In this document: in pieces, positions 22,810 to 34,120 of the stretch
Layout of the letters: each line of letters starts with the position of its first letter
How positions within the stretch are numbered: position 1 is the stretch's first letter
DNA from: Elymus sibiricus
Lineage: Eukaryota > Streptophyta > Magnoliopsida > Poales > Poaceae
Length of the DNA stretch: 64,000 nt
NCBI GenBank assembly: GCA_039707655.1
Contig: CM077667.1
Location: 58,743,628 to 58,807,627, forward strand
Reading direction: 5' to 3'
Position numbers and translations under genes: made by a program
Notes under the pieces: model-generated
What the model saw: the letters and a program-made list of their open reading frames with translations, nothing else
Told to the model about the DNA's origin: nothing
Database searches by the model: none

Positions 22810-23010
22810 CTTGGCCCGACGGGTGTCGACGAGCGGCGGCACGGCCGGCGGGGGGTCGGATCCCTCTGCTCCAAGCTCCCTCCCTCCCGCGCCCGCTCGC
22901 CCAGTCTATGGCTGTCAGTCTGTGTGCGCGACGATGTGTGTGTGACTGTGGACGAGCCACATATGGCTTTGGCCTTGGAGGCACTGCTCTGACCCCGACC
23001 GGTATTTATA
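22810..23010 (-). promoter_or_regulatory. NPF core promoter and non-coding exon
   Basis: TATAAATA on the minus strand (complement at 23003-23010) is followed about 30 bp later by the likely start site, near 22975. A GC-rich, ORF-free leader then runs to a strong splice donor (AAG|GTACGTAAC at 22810/22809). The arrangement TATA, short exon, donor matches a 5' non-coding exon for the NPF gene. It is partly duplicated at 25232-25525, supporting function or shared origin. Confidence 0.55.
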
Positions 23011-23307
23011 GCCAGGGACGACGACGCGCACCGCAACACTGGCGTCTGGACGGATATGGACGCTCACCCATCCGGTCGCTGCCTGGCTGCCTGGTTTCCC
23101 ACCGCGACAAGGACACGCTCCGAAGCTCCGGTCCAAAAAACGTGACCCTGCAGGCACGGCCACACCGGGATTGCGTATCGCGTCTTCACATGACAATTGA
23201 TTACCAAATAAATACTCCTACCACCACAGGAATCTCAAAGCTAATTCGTCGTTTGATTGGAGATGGATGACCTATGAGCCTATGAGGGACTGCGCTTCGA
23301 TGCCTTA

Positions 23308-23387
23308 AGGCACCTGCCTTTGTGTCAATGACGTGTGGGCCCAACAGGTGGCCGGCCCACATGTCAATGACTCAAAGGCAGGTGCCT
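23308..23387. mobile_element. Short Tourist-like MITE (TTA duplication)
   Basis: An 80 bp near-complete hairpin. The left arm AGGCACCTGCCTTTGTGTCA answers the right arm TGACTCAAAGGCAGGTGCCT. TTA flanks both sides (23305-23307 and 23388-23390), the usual PIF/Harbinger target. It lies about 300 bp upstream of the NPF TATA box. Confidence 0.7.
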
Positions 23388-23684
23388 TTACGGCACGGAA
23401 GCAGGTAGCGGCTATGAGTGAGTCCGTGACATTGACCTTCCGAGAAAAAACTAAGCACACGTACTACTATACTACTCTTGCAGATATCTCTAAACTACTG
23501 TACGTACTACTTTTCCGTTGATGGTGACGACAGGAATCTTCCGGTCAACACGACGTGATTAAGATCATGAGCAATCCCTTGCAGATATATACTACATACC
23601 CTTTGTCTTCGCCTTCACCTATTAATCTTGAGCAACAGCTAACCGTATGAACTAATGACTGGGATTCGGTGACTAGATTGCACT

Positions 23685-23720
23685 GACTTTGAGTATGTCA
23701 CATGTCATGCACTCAAAGTC
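23685..23720. repeat. Short hairpin
   Basis: GACTTTGAGT ... ACTCAAAGTC form a 10 bp stem around a 16-base 'atgtcacatgtcatgc' loop. It resembles the inner part of the MITE at 23308-23387 and may be a relic of that family. Confidence 0.45.
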
Positions 23721-23839
23721 AGGCGCGCTTAGGTCATCAAATCTGCATCGGTGTCTAGAACATGAGGGATGTCGACCAAGGGTTACCAATGAAATTAAGC
23801 AAGCGACGGGGGACGCACGGTTATGGTACATGGAGAGTA

Positions 23840-24180
23840 AACCTGGGCATGGACAGTCCGGCCAGAAAAAACCGGGCTTCAGGCTTCGGTCTTGGCATTC
23901 GGGCCGGGCTTAGGCTTCATTTTCCAGCCCGAAAGATAGTTCGGGCCGGGCTTGGGCTTTTTTTAAGGATTTCGGGCCGGGCTTACATGTGCAAACAATA
24001 AAAAATAGCATCTGAACCGGGCTTTCGGGCTTCGGGTCTAGCTTCAGGCCGGACTTATACGTGCAAACAATAAAAAATAGCATCCGGGCCGGGCTTTCGG
24101 GCTTCGGGTCGGGCCCGGGCTTGGGATTTTTTTCGGGCTTTGCAAAGCCCGGCCCGAACCCGACCCGTCCCGACCAATGA
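23840..24180. repeat. GC-rich tandem repeat of 'gggccgggct' units
   Basis: Many copies of 'tcgggccgggctt' / 'cttcgggcttcgggtc' occur. Two longer near-copies contain 'tgcaaacaataaaaaatagcat' about 78 bp apart (near 23990 and 24065). The right edge is the inverse 'aaagcccggcccgaacccga', so the block has a partly fold-back structure. Non-coding; probably a transposon-derived minisatellite. Confidence 0.55.
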
Positions 24181-24289
24181 TCAGAATGCCCTTCGCCTTT
24201 AGTACTTTTCTTTTTCCTTTGACGACAGTAGAAAGAAATGGCTCTGCTCGCTTAGAGAAGGGGCTCCGCGCTCTATATGCATTTTCAGA

Positions 24290-24475
24290 GTATCGATTTT
24301 GATTTTTTTTCCACGCCTTATAGGAATGTTATTTCAGGCCAAATTTTTACACGCACTTAGATATTTTGTCAATGTTGTTCACGAAAAAAATTCAGAATTT
24401 TTTGAACATTTTTCGATTTGTTTTCGATTTTACTGTTCACCGAGCTCATTTGAGCTCGGGAGCAGAAACTTCATG
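24290..24475 (+). repeat. Single-arm relic of the fold-back family
   Basis: Shares 'cacgaaaaaaattcaga-tttttttga', 'ttttcgattttactgttca' and 'gagctca-ttgagctcg' with one arm of the palindrome at 12110-12494, but the opposite arm is absent. It translates to a diverged version of the same peptide (HEKNSEFFEHF). This is either a broken fold-back copy or the ancestral single-arm sequence. Confidence 0.6.
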
Positions 24476-24543
24476 CCATATTTGGCTTCATTTATCAATC
24501 TTGAGCAATAGTAGCGGACTGTATGAACTAGTACTGTCTAGTA

Positions 24544-24611
24544 CTTCCTCCGTCCTAAAGTAAGCGACTCAATTAATATAAAGTTGAGTCATTTATGTGA
24601 TACAGAGGGAG
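24544..24611. mobile_element. Very short Stowaway-like MITE
   Basis: 68 bp with ends cttcctccgtcctaaag and, inverted, ctccctctgtatcacataaa, flanked by TA on both sides (24542-24543, 24612-24613). Probably an internally deleted copy. Confidence 0.7.
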
Positions 24612-25231
24612 TAGTATTCAGGACATGAGTGATCATCTCTAGCACAGAGGTAATACTGGTTTTGAGCAATACTAGTAGCGGACTGTATCCCGCTTTGTCC
24701 AATCAAATTGATAGCCTAAAACGTATTATATTTCGATACAGAAGTAATACTAGTTTGTTCACCGAACTGTCACTCTTATGGCGCCGATCACCATGGCTAC
24801 TAGGTGTGCTGGGCTGGGCATGTGTATCTGTTGCCGGCGCGTGCGGGTATAACTTTGTTTAATTTCTGGCCATTTGTGTGAGGATTGATAACTGAAGCAA
24901 TGTTCAGTACTATGACGGGCTCCTGACTGAATGTATGCTTGGGACAGAAGTGGTGACGCCCCGGCAGTCAGGCATGATTAATACTACGTGCCAGGTGTTG
25001 CCCGGCGATAATGAATTCGGTATATGTATCCGAATGATAATCTCAATTCTTAGGATCGAAAATCCACCTCAAGATCTCTCAATTATAGACAGACACGCGC
25101 ACACACACGCTCTTAAGAGAAAACGAAGTGATTAATTCAGAGATGGGTGTAGCGAGCCATGGCACTGCATGCATGATTACTGCAGGGGGGAGGGGGGCCG
25201 GTGTGCGTACGTAAGCACCAGTCGTACGTAC

Positions 25232-25525
25232 CTCTGTTGGTCGGTGTCGACGGGCGGCGGCGGCCGGTGTGCCCCTCGGCCGGCCGGGGATCGAGTCCGG
25301 TCGGAAGGGATCCCCGGGCGCCTCAGTCGTTGGCGCGCGCGAGATCCCCTCTGGTCTGGTCGAAACTCGGTCTGGGGCTGAGCTCCCCCTCCCTCGGCAG
25401 GCCTCTGTCTCTGTCCGTGTGCTTGTGTGTGTGTGCCACAGCCACAGCCGTGCCGTGCTAAGAGGCACGGTAGAGGAGCCGGTTCCCCTTTGGAGGCTCC
25501 TGCTTTGACCAGCCGGGTATTTATA
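25232..25525 (-). promoter_or_regulatory. Second NPF-like promoter and non-coding exon (duplicate)
   Basis: TATAAATA on the minus strand (25518-25525) is followed by about 260 bp of GC-rich leader ending in a perfect donor, CAGAG|GTACGTACG (exon end 25232). It shares the 'gtcgacacc' segment just before the donor, the TATA context and the downstream GTACGTA with 22810-23010. It is either an alternative upstream promoter of the NPF gene or the head of a lost NPF copy. ORFs here on both strands are composition-driven. Confidence 0.45.
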
Positions 25526-27119
25526 GACAGGCCTGGACACCTGCGCAACAGGCATACCGCATGTAAATAACCCTGGAAATCGCAGCCAGCCGGCGAATCC
25601 AAACCAAATCAAACCACCGGAAAGTGAACCCGCAGCTCGTTCGTTTCCGTTCCGTATGGTTTGATTGATTGGTAACGTACGCGCGCTACTACCACTACGA
25701 TGTAGACAGGGGATCCTGTCAATGTTGTAGAGTAGGAGTACACGGCCGGGCGTCAGGGTCACGGCGCCGTTCTATACCGGTATTAATTTCTCCTTGGTGT
25801 GAGCACCCAATCTTCCTCCTCGGCTCCTCCTCCTATTCTTCATCTCCTCTTTGTCCGAGTCCATGCATGATGATCCGTCGACAGCGATGGGGCGGATCGG
25901 AAGGAGATCGGTAGAAAGAAGTTAACGGCGGTGACAGCGACGACGACGACCTTCCCTTCCGTTTCCACGGGACCGACGACGCGCGGGCCATCGCGTGCAC
26001 ACGGCCGGACACGGCGTGCACACGCCCGCGGAAAATTACAGAGACGCCGCAGCGGCGTACGCAACGCACGCATCTGGCCGCGGTTTCGGGCCCGATTCCG
26101 TCCTGTATCCACGCGCACGCGCACGCCGGCATACGGTCAGCGACCGTGGCCCTTTTTTTTTTTTTTTTTTTTGCGAGAAACTTCCAATCTATTCATCGCG
26201 ACCGTGGCCCCTGCCTCTACTACCTGCGCTGGTGTGCTAGCGGCTAGCGGTAGCGGCAGCAGTGGCATGGGCGGCGTTTGCCCATGGCACGCGACTACTG
26301 CCACGGCATGTGTACGTATGGCTGTGGCACGCCGTCTCATGCAAAACCACAAAAGATTCCACCGTTGTCTAGCCGTTGACGAACCACGCTAGCAAGTTGC
26401 ATCGATCATCGTCGTGGTGCATCACCAATTCTATAGAGCCTTTTGTTTCCTCCCAGCATGCTTTTGCGGGCTTCTTTCAGTTATTTTCTGAAACATGCAA
26501 AGGCAACGAGGGCTTTCATTCGCTTTGGACGCGTTTGGTAGGCTGCATTTAAGTCCAATTTTGCCCGCACGACGCAAAACATTACTCGTTTGTGTGTGTG
26601 GACTGCATGTGTCTCATGGAGGACACGAACCTTAAAGCATATCCTGACTTGGCTCCATAGGAACGTTAAAATACATAGTTTTCAACTAGTCAGACCCGAG
26701 CGATGCGATGCAACCTAGCTCATTGGGATGGGTCTTTGGGAGCAGGCAAGTGGAGACTGGTAGAAAGAATTTAACGGCGGTGACAAGGATATTTTTGTTG
26801 GAACCAGTTTTTTGTTTTGCTTCAAGTGAACATCGAAAGTTTTTTTTTTAGACTGTGATGTGTTCTTCGCTGGAACACGGTGGTGCAAGTTGATGTCTAT
26901 TACAGAAATTTCTTATTATCGACTTTGTTGGGCCTTCAAACACAGAGTTTTGTAGGACAACAACAAATTTTTCTCAAGTGGATGATTAAGATTTATCAAT
27001 CTGTGGGAGATGTAGGATGAAGATGGTTATCTCTCAAACAACCATGCAATCAAATAATAGAAATTTCTTGTGTCCCCAAAACAACCAATATAATTCTCAA
27101 TAGTATAGGTGCACTAGTT
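25526..27119. other. Intergenic DNA with a poly(T)-flanked retrotransposon tail
   Basis: No supported gene. A 20-base T run at 26153-26172 followed by 'gcgagaaacttccaatctattcat' resembles, to my memory, the 3' tail of a common grass non-LTR element in minus orientation. Only a few tens of bases are present. GC-rich ORFs at 25833-26132 and 25931-26392 lie on both strands and have no recognisable domain. Confidence 0.4.
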
Positions 27120-27425
27120 CGACGAAAAAAAGGTGTTAGATGGTCGTGCCTCTCGGAAACGAAAAAATGTGTTTTTTTTCGTGAGAGGCACATGTTTGCT
27201 TCCACAAGAGGCACGGTCGTGCCTCTAAAAAACGAACCCCCCCCCCCTTTTTTTGCTTCCGCAAGAGGCATGGCCGTGCCTTTAGGCACGGGTTTGCTTT
27301 TGCAAGAGACATATATTTGCTTCCGCGAGAGGCATGATCGTGCCTCCTAGAAATGGAAAAAAGACGCATTTTGTTTTGCTTTCGCGAGAGGCACAGTCGT
27401 GCCACTTTCGAAAAGGGAAAAAATC
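27120..27425. repeat. Minisatellite of 'cgcgagaggcacggtcgtgcctc' units
   Basis: About five degenerate units combine 'gcttccgcgagaggca' with the hairpin 'ggcacggtcgtgcc', spaced roughly 60-70 bp. It is the usual kind of array found inside grass Mutator-like or fold-back transposons. Non-coding. Confidence 0.55.
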
Positions 27426-30380
27426 ATGCTCTCGGTTCGGGTTTTTTCGTGAAATAAAAGTTCATCAAAATCTATGGACATGGGATCTACTTTTGAAGAT
27501 ATCGACGCGACGAATTCAATGATGAAAACTGTTCAAGATTTCGACGCATGATTTAAGTGATAAAACATTTTAAATAAATAAATTTATGAAAAAGGAAAAA
27601 CCTCCTGGTTGCGACAAGTGAAGCACATGCAACGTGCCACTTGTTGCAAGCTAGAAAGATGGAAGTAACCTTTGAAAGGAGGAGCCCTCAATTAGTAATT
27701 TCGGGGTTTTCCTTTAAAAGGCGTTATAGGACTCGGAGCCAATTGGGCGCCCTAACCGCTCCTTAAAGACAATTTTGTACAGGGCGCACAACCCGTGTAT
27801 ACATGATCTAGTAGCGGACAGGCCCATATTCTTCCGATTTCATTATTTTGTTGTGTTCTGCCCTTGGGTTTTCTACGTTCCATTTTTTTTCCTTAAAGTG
27901 TGGCTTTTTTAAGATATAATGATTTTTTTCAAAATTGATAATTTATTTAATTTCTTTATTATTAAAATTGGAGTTTTTCTTATATTTTAGTAAGTTTTTT
28001 AAGTCTGTGAACTTTTTCTAAATCGATCATTTTAAAAATAAATCGTGATAGTTTGGTTTTTAAATTGATGCACTTTATAAGATTCGTGAACTTTTTTCAG
28101 AATTTAATGATTTATTTTCCAAAATTGAAGGACATTTTGAAATCCGTGAATTTTTTTAAAATTCGTGAACTTTGTTGTCAAAATCATGAATTATTTTACT
28201 TTTTTTTGTGATATATTCTGAATTTGCGAACTATTTTTGATCGTTTTGGCTATTTTGGATTTTTCTATTTTTTCTTTTACCAATAGTTAATGATTATTTG
28301 ACCATTCAATTATTCAACAGTGGACCTGTCAACTATCAAACGAGACGAACCAGACGCGCACTGAGCAAGCGATCGGCTGTGCGTCTGATGCGACAGACCA
28401 TTTATGATTGTGCATGGGCGCCAGATTCCCTAACCGGCGCCAAATAGGATTTCGATATTTATTACTCAGTCTTTTGTTATTTCTGGCCGTTTCAGCTCTC
28501 CAGGCCAGTCCATCACATTGTACTCGTATGAGGTCCATTCTCGTGAACTAAGGCTTTGCTTCTTCACTCTCCATTGTTGAAAAATCAAAATGCTTCTTCC
28601 CTCTTCAGGCATTTTGTGTGTGTTCTTTGCGGGGCTCTGTTCACATGACACACATATGCATGATACGTAGCCTAGAAAATTATGCATGATACATGACCCA
28701 ACTTTGCTCTCGTGGTTCGAGAGAAATGTCCATACGTTCTAAGAGAATGTTCAGGACATTAAAAAAATCCCATGATATTTTATAACGTTATTCATGCACT
28801 GTTAATAAAAACATGCATAATGTACAAGCCAATTTTAATGACACTAAAAAAAATTAGACAAAGGTTGAAACATGTGTTTAAAATTGGGTTTTTGTATGTT
28901 AAGAAAATGCTCAATGTGAAATTTGCAAATGTCAAATATATATTTGGAAGAATATTCAATATTTATTTATTTTAAATGTATCTATTTTTTTAACCTTTAT
29001 ACCAAAAATATTTATGATAAGATGATAAAGTATTTGAAAAAAACATGATAAATAAATAAACAATAGAATTATGGGAAAACTAATAGAAAACAAAAACCTA
29101 AAGAAAACCGATAAAGAAAACATATTAAGAGAAGGTTCTCGAAAAGTTCTAATATGGTCCATACAGATCTAGTGCTGAGACGATGATATATTTTGCAGTA
29201 CGCCATATATATCATTTTTGAATATTTATGCATATCGATTATTTATGCATATTTTTAGAGACCTCCTCTTTGTAGCCTTAAGGGCCCCCAAGAAAGTTGG
29301 CGCTCACGCTTATCCTAGCGGGCCGTGGCGCAAGTAAGCTCTCTTGGTCGCATCGTTGTGACCACTCGCGCCGCCAATTTCAAGTAGCTTCTTTTTTTCT
29401 TCATTTGGTCACTTTTTTTTATCTCGGTTTGCTCTTCTACTTTTTTTGTTAACTGAAAAACAACTGCCAGCATTCTAGAATAAACGAAATATTCATAAAT
29501 TGTAAAAACGTTCACGAGTTTTTTAAAAATTCCAGGAGTTTTGTAAAATGTTCACTAACTTCAAAAAAGTTTAGGAATTTGAGAAAATAGTTTATGAATT
29601 TCAAAAATGTCCATAAGTTTGAAAAATATGTATTAATTCGAAAAGGTTACGAATTTGGAAAAATTTCATGAATTTTTAAAATGCATGAGAATCTTAAAAA
29701 ACTTCACAATTTAAAATTAATTTGTAAATATGAATTGTCTCGCAAAATTTAGAATATTTCCTAGAAATTGAATTTTTTCATGAAAGTTGGAATATATTCA
29801 TGAATTTTAGAAAAGGTCACGAGTTTGAAATAAGTTTCGCTATTTGGGAAAAGTTCATGAAATTTGAAAAAAGTTCATGAATTTTTGTAAGTTTTAAGAT
29901 TTCAAAACAATTTTGGAAAAACGATCATGCATTTCAAAAATTAACAAAATGAATAAAAAATAAAATACAAAGGAAAACAAATGCAAATGGAAAAGGAAAG
30001 AAGAAAAACTGGGCCGGAAGAAATAGATACGTTAAAAATAAATTAGACAGCACATCCGTCTCTGGACAGTGTAGTTCTTCAGGCCGAGTACTAAAAAGAA
30101 AAGCTCGCCAGCCCAGTCATCACACTGTACTCGTATCAAGCCTAGTTGCTTCTTCTCGCTTCAGGCTTTTTGTTTTGTTTGGTTTACGGGGACCTCCCTC
30201 TTCACATGGAACCCTCATGCATGATTTCATTGATTTGTGACCCAACTTTGGTTGTTGGTGGGGTCCCTGCATAGTGGACCCTACACATGACGAGCATGTG
30301 GAACCATCACAGTTCAGTGTTAGGGCCACTCACTCTGATATTCTACCATGTGTGTCTCCCGTACCATGCATGCTATGCTA
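27426..30380. other. AT-rich transposon-like intergenic DNA with degenerate short repeats
   Basis: No gene seen. 27830-28260 and 29490-29950 are built of degenerate 'ttcatgaatttgaaaaaagt' units on alternating strands. A 230 bp segment is present twice: 28490-28720 and 30105-30350 share 'atcacattgtactcgtat', 'gcttcttc-ctcttcaggc', 'catgcatgat' and 'gacccaactttg'. This indicates a direct duplication about 1.6 kb apart. GC-rich 'ggcgcc' palindromes flank it near 27750, 28430 and 29300. Probably Mutator-like elements, but termini were not resolved. Confidence 0.4.
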
Positions 30381-30650
30381 CTTTTTTTTCTTTTGCGGGG
30401 TGAAAAAGAGTTTTATTTCAAAATTATAGAGTTACAGTGCATAGGCGAGAATTCTTCGGTACATGGAGGCCCTCTGTGTAGCCAAACAGCTGTGCTACAT
30501 TCAATATGACTATACCTCGCTAAACAATCTGTCACTTTATTCTGAGAACGATGAAGCTTTTGTGGAATAAACTCCCGTACCTCTCGTAAAGCTAGAATCT
30601 CCAACGCCAGGTGTCTCCCATAAGAAAGAAAAAGAATAATTTTACTTACC
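30381..30650 (-). mobile_element. 5'-truncated LINE fragment (RNase H end)
   Basis: On the minus strand an ORF ends ...SQNKVTDCLARYSHIECSTAVWLHRGPPC..., the typical C-terminal RNase H region of grass LINEs. It is followed by its stop and an A-rich tail (T-rich at 30381-30395). The upstream end is cut where NPF homology begins, near 30650, so this is a classic 5'-truncated insertion at the left edge of the NPF fragment. The N-terminal part of this ORF is only antisense to NPF. Confidence 0.7.
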
Positions 30651-30747
30651 AATCGATCGCAACTGTCCCTCGCCAGCCTGTGCGCAGATGAGCACCACGT
30701 GCGGCAGGGAAACACCCTGGATGCCTCCATGGTCTATGACACCCTCA

Positions 30748-32806
30748 GACCAACTCCAACTTGTCCACCTTTTATCCATTTGGGTCGACATGTCCGTCCC
30801 GTTTTTCGTTTGGGTCGATCGTGCGTCCAACACGCCGATCCATTTTTCGTCTGCGCGGCCGGCTTGTGACCAATTTTTTGATCGTTTTGCCACATATGTA
30901 TAAAAGACCCTAGATTAACATAGTTCAATAAAAAAATACAAATATTGCATAGTTTGAGAACCACATAAATATCTCATAGTTTACAAGCCAAATAAATATT
31001 AAATTGTCTAAAATACATTTGAAAGAAAAGGTGTCCGATACATCTATTGGTTGCCAACATGAACCCACATATGTTCAATCAAATCATTTTGCAGCTGAAT
31101 GTGAGTTTCCCAATCACACATCTGATGATGAAACTCGGTGAACTGTGCAAATGTTGTCGCTCCTCCATGCTCAGGCATAACATTGTCACCCTGAAACTGA
31201 AACCCTTGATCGTAGAGACGTTCTGGGCGCTCATCCTCTACGATCATGTTATGCATGATCACACAAGCAGTCATCACCTTCCAAAGCTTCTGGGTGCTCC
31301 AAGTTCTTGCAGGATACCGAACAATGCCCCATTGAGATTGCAGAATACCAAAGGCACGCTCCACATCATTCCTAGCACTCTCTTGCTCTTGGGCAAATCT
31401 CTCTCTCTTCTTTCCTACATGGTTGGGGATTGTCTTGACAAGAGTAGTCCACCGTGGATAGATATCGTCATCAAGATAGTATCCATTATTGTAGTGGTGG
31501 CCATTGATCTCAACATTGACCTCCGGACAATTGCCTTCTGCCATCCTAGCAAACACTGGAGAGCGCTAGAGCACATTGATATCCCTGTGAGATCCGGCGA
31601 TGCCAAAGAAAGAGTGCCAAATCCAGAGATCTTGTGAAGCAACGGCCTCAAGTAGCATAGTGCAAGCTCGGACATGGCCCTTATACTGCCCCTGCCAAGC
31701 AGAAGGGCAGTTTTTCCACTTCCAGTGCATATAATCTATGCTACCAAGCATCTCCGGGAAGCCCCTGCTGGCATTCATCGCCATCAACCGTGCTGTATCA
31801 GCAACAATTGGCTCTCTCAAGTACTCCATCCCAAACACAGCTATGACAGCCTTGCAGAACCTATACATGGACTCATGACAGATGGACTCACTCATCCGGA
31901 CATACTCATCAATGAGATCACCGGGAACTCCGTATGCAAGCATCCGAATGGCAGCAGTGCATTTCTAATAAGAGGAGAAGCCAATCTTTCCAAGGGCATC
32001 GGTCTTGCACTCGAAATAGTTATCGTGCCCCACCATCCCTCCCGAATACCGTTGAACACATGCCTAGCCATACGGAAACGGCGCCGGAACATGTGATGTT
32101 TGAAGAGCGGGTTGGGGTTCTCGAAGTAGTCATTGCAGTGTAGGAAATGGCCACTCTCTCGGTTGCGATTCAATGCTGGCGTGTGCCTCGGTATCGAGCC
32201 CCTAAACATCGGCCGCTGCCTACTTAGGTGGTCATGGACGACCAATGCGGCTGTCACGATCTCCTCATCATCGGATGAAGAATCATTCGAATCGCAAAGA
32301 ACGTTGTAGAAAAAGAACTTATCTTCGGAGTCCATTTGTACCTTGCGAGCAAACCGTCGAACAGCTTGATGCCGTCGTGGAAGAAGCCGGCCGGTGAAGA
32401 GCCTCGCGCACCACCGAGACAAGGTAGCGGAATTGCGCGGCGGCGCCGAGAGATGAGGCGCCCGGGAGGTTGACCTATCTATGGATGGATGGCTGGCGGC
32501 ATCGGTGTAACTGGGCGGGGGCGGCGGGAGGTGGGGTGGCCGGGTAAGTCGGGGGCAAAGGGAGGAAGAGGAGACTGGCCTGCGTGCCACCGACTAGCGG
32601 GCCAGGAGGAGGAGAAGGGCGGGTGTCGTGCGCGTCCATCCGTGTCCGCGCCAACGCAAATGCAATCCAAATTTGGGCCTGGAATGGGCTGCAGGCGGAC
32701 AAAAAACGGATGTGCGTCCGTTTTGTTCGCCGCGTTGGGTCGAGTTTTCTGTCCGCGACGAACCAAACGGACACGCGCGGACGAAATGGATTGCCCAGAG
32801 TTGCTC
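30748..32806 (-). mobile_element. PIF/Harbinger transposon inserted in NPF fragment alpha
   Basis: 2,059 bp. The ends are inverted repeats GACCAACTCC (left) and GAGCAACTCT (right, inverted). TCA is duplicated at 30745-30747 and 32807-32809, in the place of the usual TTA/TAA three-base target. NPF coding homology stops and restarts exactly at these positions. Subterminal regions both carry GC-rich 'gtccg/cggac' repeats. It encodes a broken transposase on the minus strand; the second, Myb-like protein of this class was not found. Confidence 0.88.
31044..32335 (-). pseudogene. PIF/Harbinger DDE transposase, broken
   Basis: Plant Harbinger (DDE_Tnp_4-type) nuclease. The frame begins at MDSEDKFFFYNVL (32335), with a DNA-binding N-terminal region (FKHHMFRRRFRMARHVF). 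The catalytic residues are all visible: Asp in GSIDYMHW (about 31730), Asp in SHRDINVL (about 31570) and Glu in NDVERAFGIL (about 31350). Breaks: a one-base frameshift near 32030, a TAG near 31967, and a TAG for Gln at about 31567. With few lesions, this is a fairly young copy. The C-terminal ORF (31044-31556) is open. It cannot yield one protein as read. Confidence 0.85.
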
Positions 32807-33982
32807 TCAGAGTCATCGTCTAGGTGCCCGTCTACGATCGCATTCTTGTCCCCGCCGCGCGCTCCGTCACCGGCGGCCCGTGCGGCCTCACCCAGCTCGG
32901 CAGCTCCAGCGCATGGGCATCGACCTCGTCGTCTCCATGTTCGCCACGCTCGCCGCCGGCGTGCTCGAACGACGCGGGCTGTACGGGGAGGCGGACGTCG
33001 TGCCCATCTCCATCTTCTGAAAGGTGCCGCAGTACTACATCATCGGTGCCACCGAGGTGTTCACCTTCGCGGGCCAGCTCAAGTTCTTCTACGACCAGGC
33101 GCCCGACGCCATGAGGAGCATGTGCTCCGCGCTCTCGCTCACCACCGTGGCGCCCGGGAACTATCTCAGAACGCTGCTGGTCACGGTGGTGGCCAAGGTG
33201 ACGACCAGGGGAGGCAAGCAAGGGTGGATCCCGGACAACCTCAACGTCGACCACCTCGACTACTTCTTCTGGCTTCTTGCCGTGCTCAGCCTCGTCAACT
33301 TCGGCGTCCACCTGCTTATCGCCAGCTGGTACACCTACAAGAAGACCACCAGGGCGCCAAAGGAGGAGCTGATGATTCACATGACAAGTGATGAATGAGT
33401 GACTTGCTCTGTCTGCAACAAACAGTTTGTGTCTGAATGTGTTCAGGAGACAGAACAAAATAGATTGTTGAAAAAAGAAGAAAGCAAGGGTTGGGACTTC
33501 AAAGTTCAGTTAGGTGAAATTAAGGGAAGGAAATGAAAGGCATGGTGTGATTTGTGACCTCAAGAGTGTCACATGTTAGGTACTTTAGTCTCGTGTGCAG
33601 CACTTGATCTAAAGCCTTCTACAGTTGGTAGAATATTATAGGAGTTTAATTTTTTTTACAGCAAGGTTCATAAACGCCACCCAAAGTTTTGAATAACTTG
33701 TTGTATGGTCGTCACGCAAATATGCCATTTCCATCTCTGGTTAAACCCACAACATCACAATTCTTTTTGAAAAATATGTTCTCGCTTAAGCTTACCAATA
33801 TATATTGATGGTGACCGGTAAAGGTATCTAGAAAGCTTTTAAATTTCAATCAATCAATTGTATCCATGGTGAAGTCCCTGCTCCTTAATAATCGTGGTCT
33901 CTTCAATTGAGTTGTACTGTTTTGAGAGGCAAGGATAAATATCATCGAGACGACCCCTAGAAATTACTTCAACAATTATTAT

Positions 33983-34120
33983 TTTTGTTATCTTGATGGA
34001 TATTATGAATTCTCACAGATACCCATTGGACTGAAAGATCAAGAAAAGACTACCTTCACTTGTCCTTATGGTACCTATGCTTTTCGCAGAATGCCATTTG
34101 GTTTATGTAATGAACCACCT
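33983..34120 (+). mobile_element. Micro-fragment of Ty3/Gypsy reverse transcriptase
   Basis: 46 codons read FCYLDGYYEFSQIPI, then DQEKTTFTCPYGTYAFRRMP and FGLCNEPP. This is a clear piece of the Gypsy reverse transcriptase core upstream of the catalytic YxDD. No other retroelement sequence is adjacent: the flank repeat resumes on both sides. It is too short for a normal insertion and looks like filler DNA from break repair or a severe deletion remnant. Confidence 0.8.

Larger units (their letters stand above)
30650..33398 (+). pseudogene. NPF8 pseudogene fragment alpha, split by a Harbinger element
   Basis: A plus-strand remnant of the C-terminal half of the NPF gene at 18774-20602. The left piece (about 30650-30747) matches the region around YGQMST...QGNTLDASM, then jumps by a small deletion to the 'gacaccctca' of IFDTLSV. 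The right piece (32807-33398) resumes at 'gtcatcg' and covers VPVYDRILVP to the last helix (LLIASWYTYKK). Damage: a TAG for Trp at the start of the right piece, a frameshift near 32900, loss of the VRLRTIAQ segment, a TGA for Trp at 33018, and a deletion before the C-terminal tail. No 5' half is present. The 3' flank continues in block A. Derived from a former full gene; not functional. Confidence 0.85.

Noticed and set aside
25079..25762. 227 aa minus-strand ORF
   Set aside because: Overlaps the TATA-exon-donor module, is Arg/Pro/Thr-rich without a domain and is matched by ORFs on the other strand.
32489..33391. 300 aa plus-strand ORF across the Harbinger end and NPF fragment
   Set aside because: Out of frame with NPF homology; an Arg/His/Pro-rich shadow spanning an insertion boundary.
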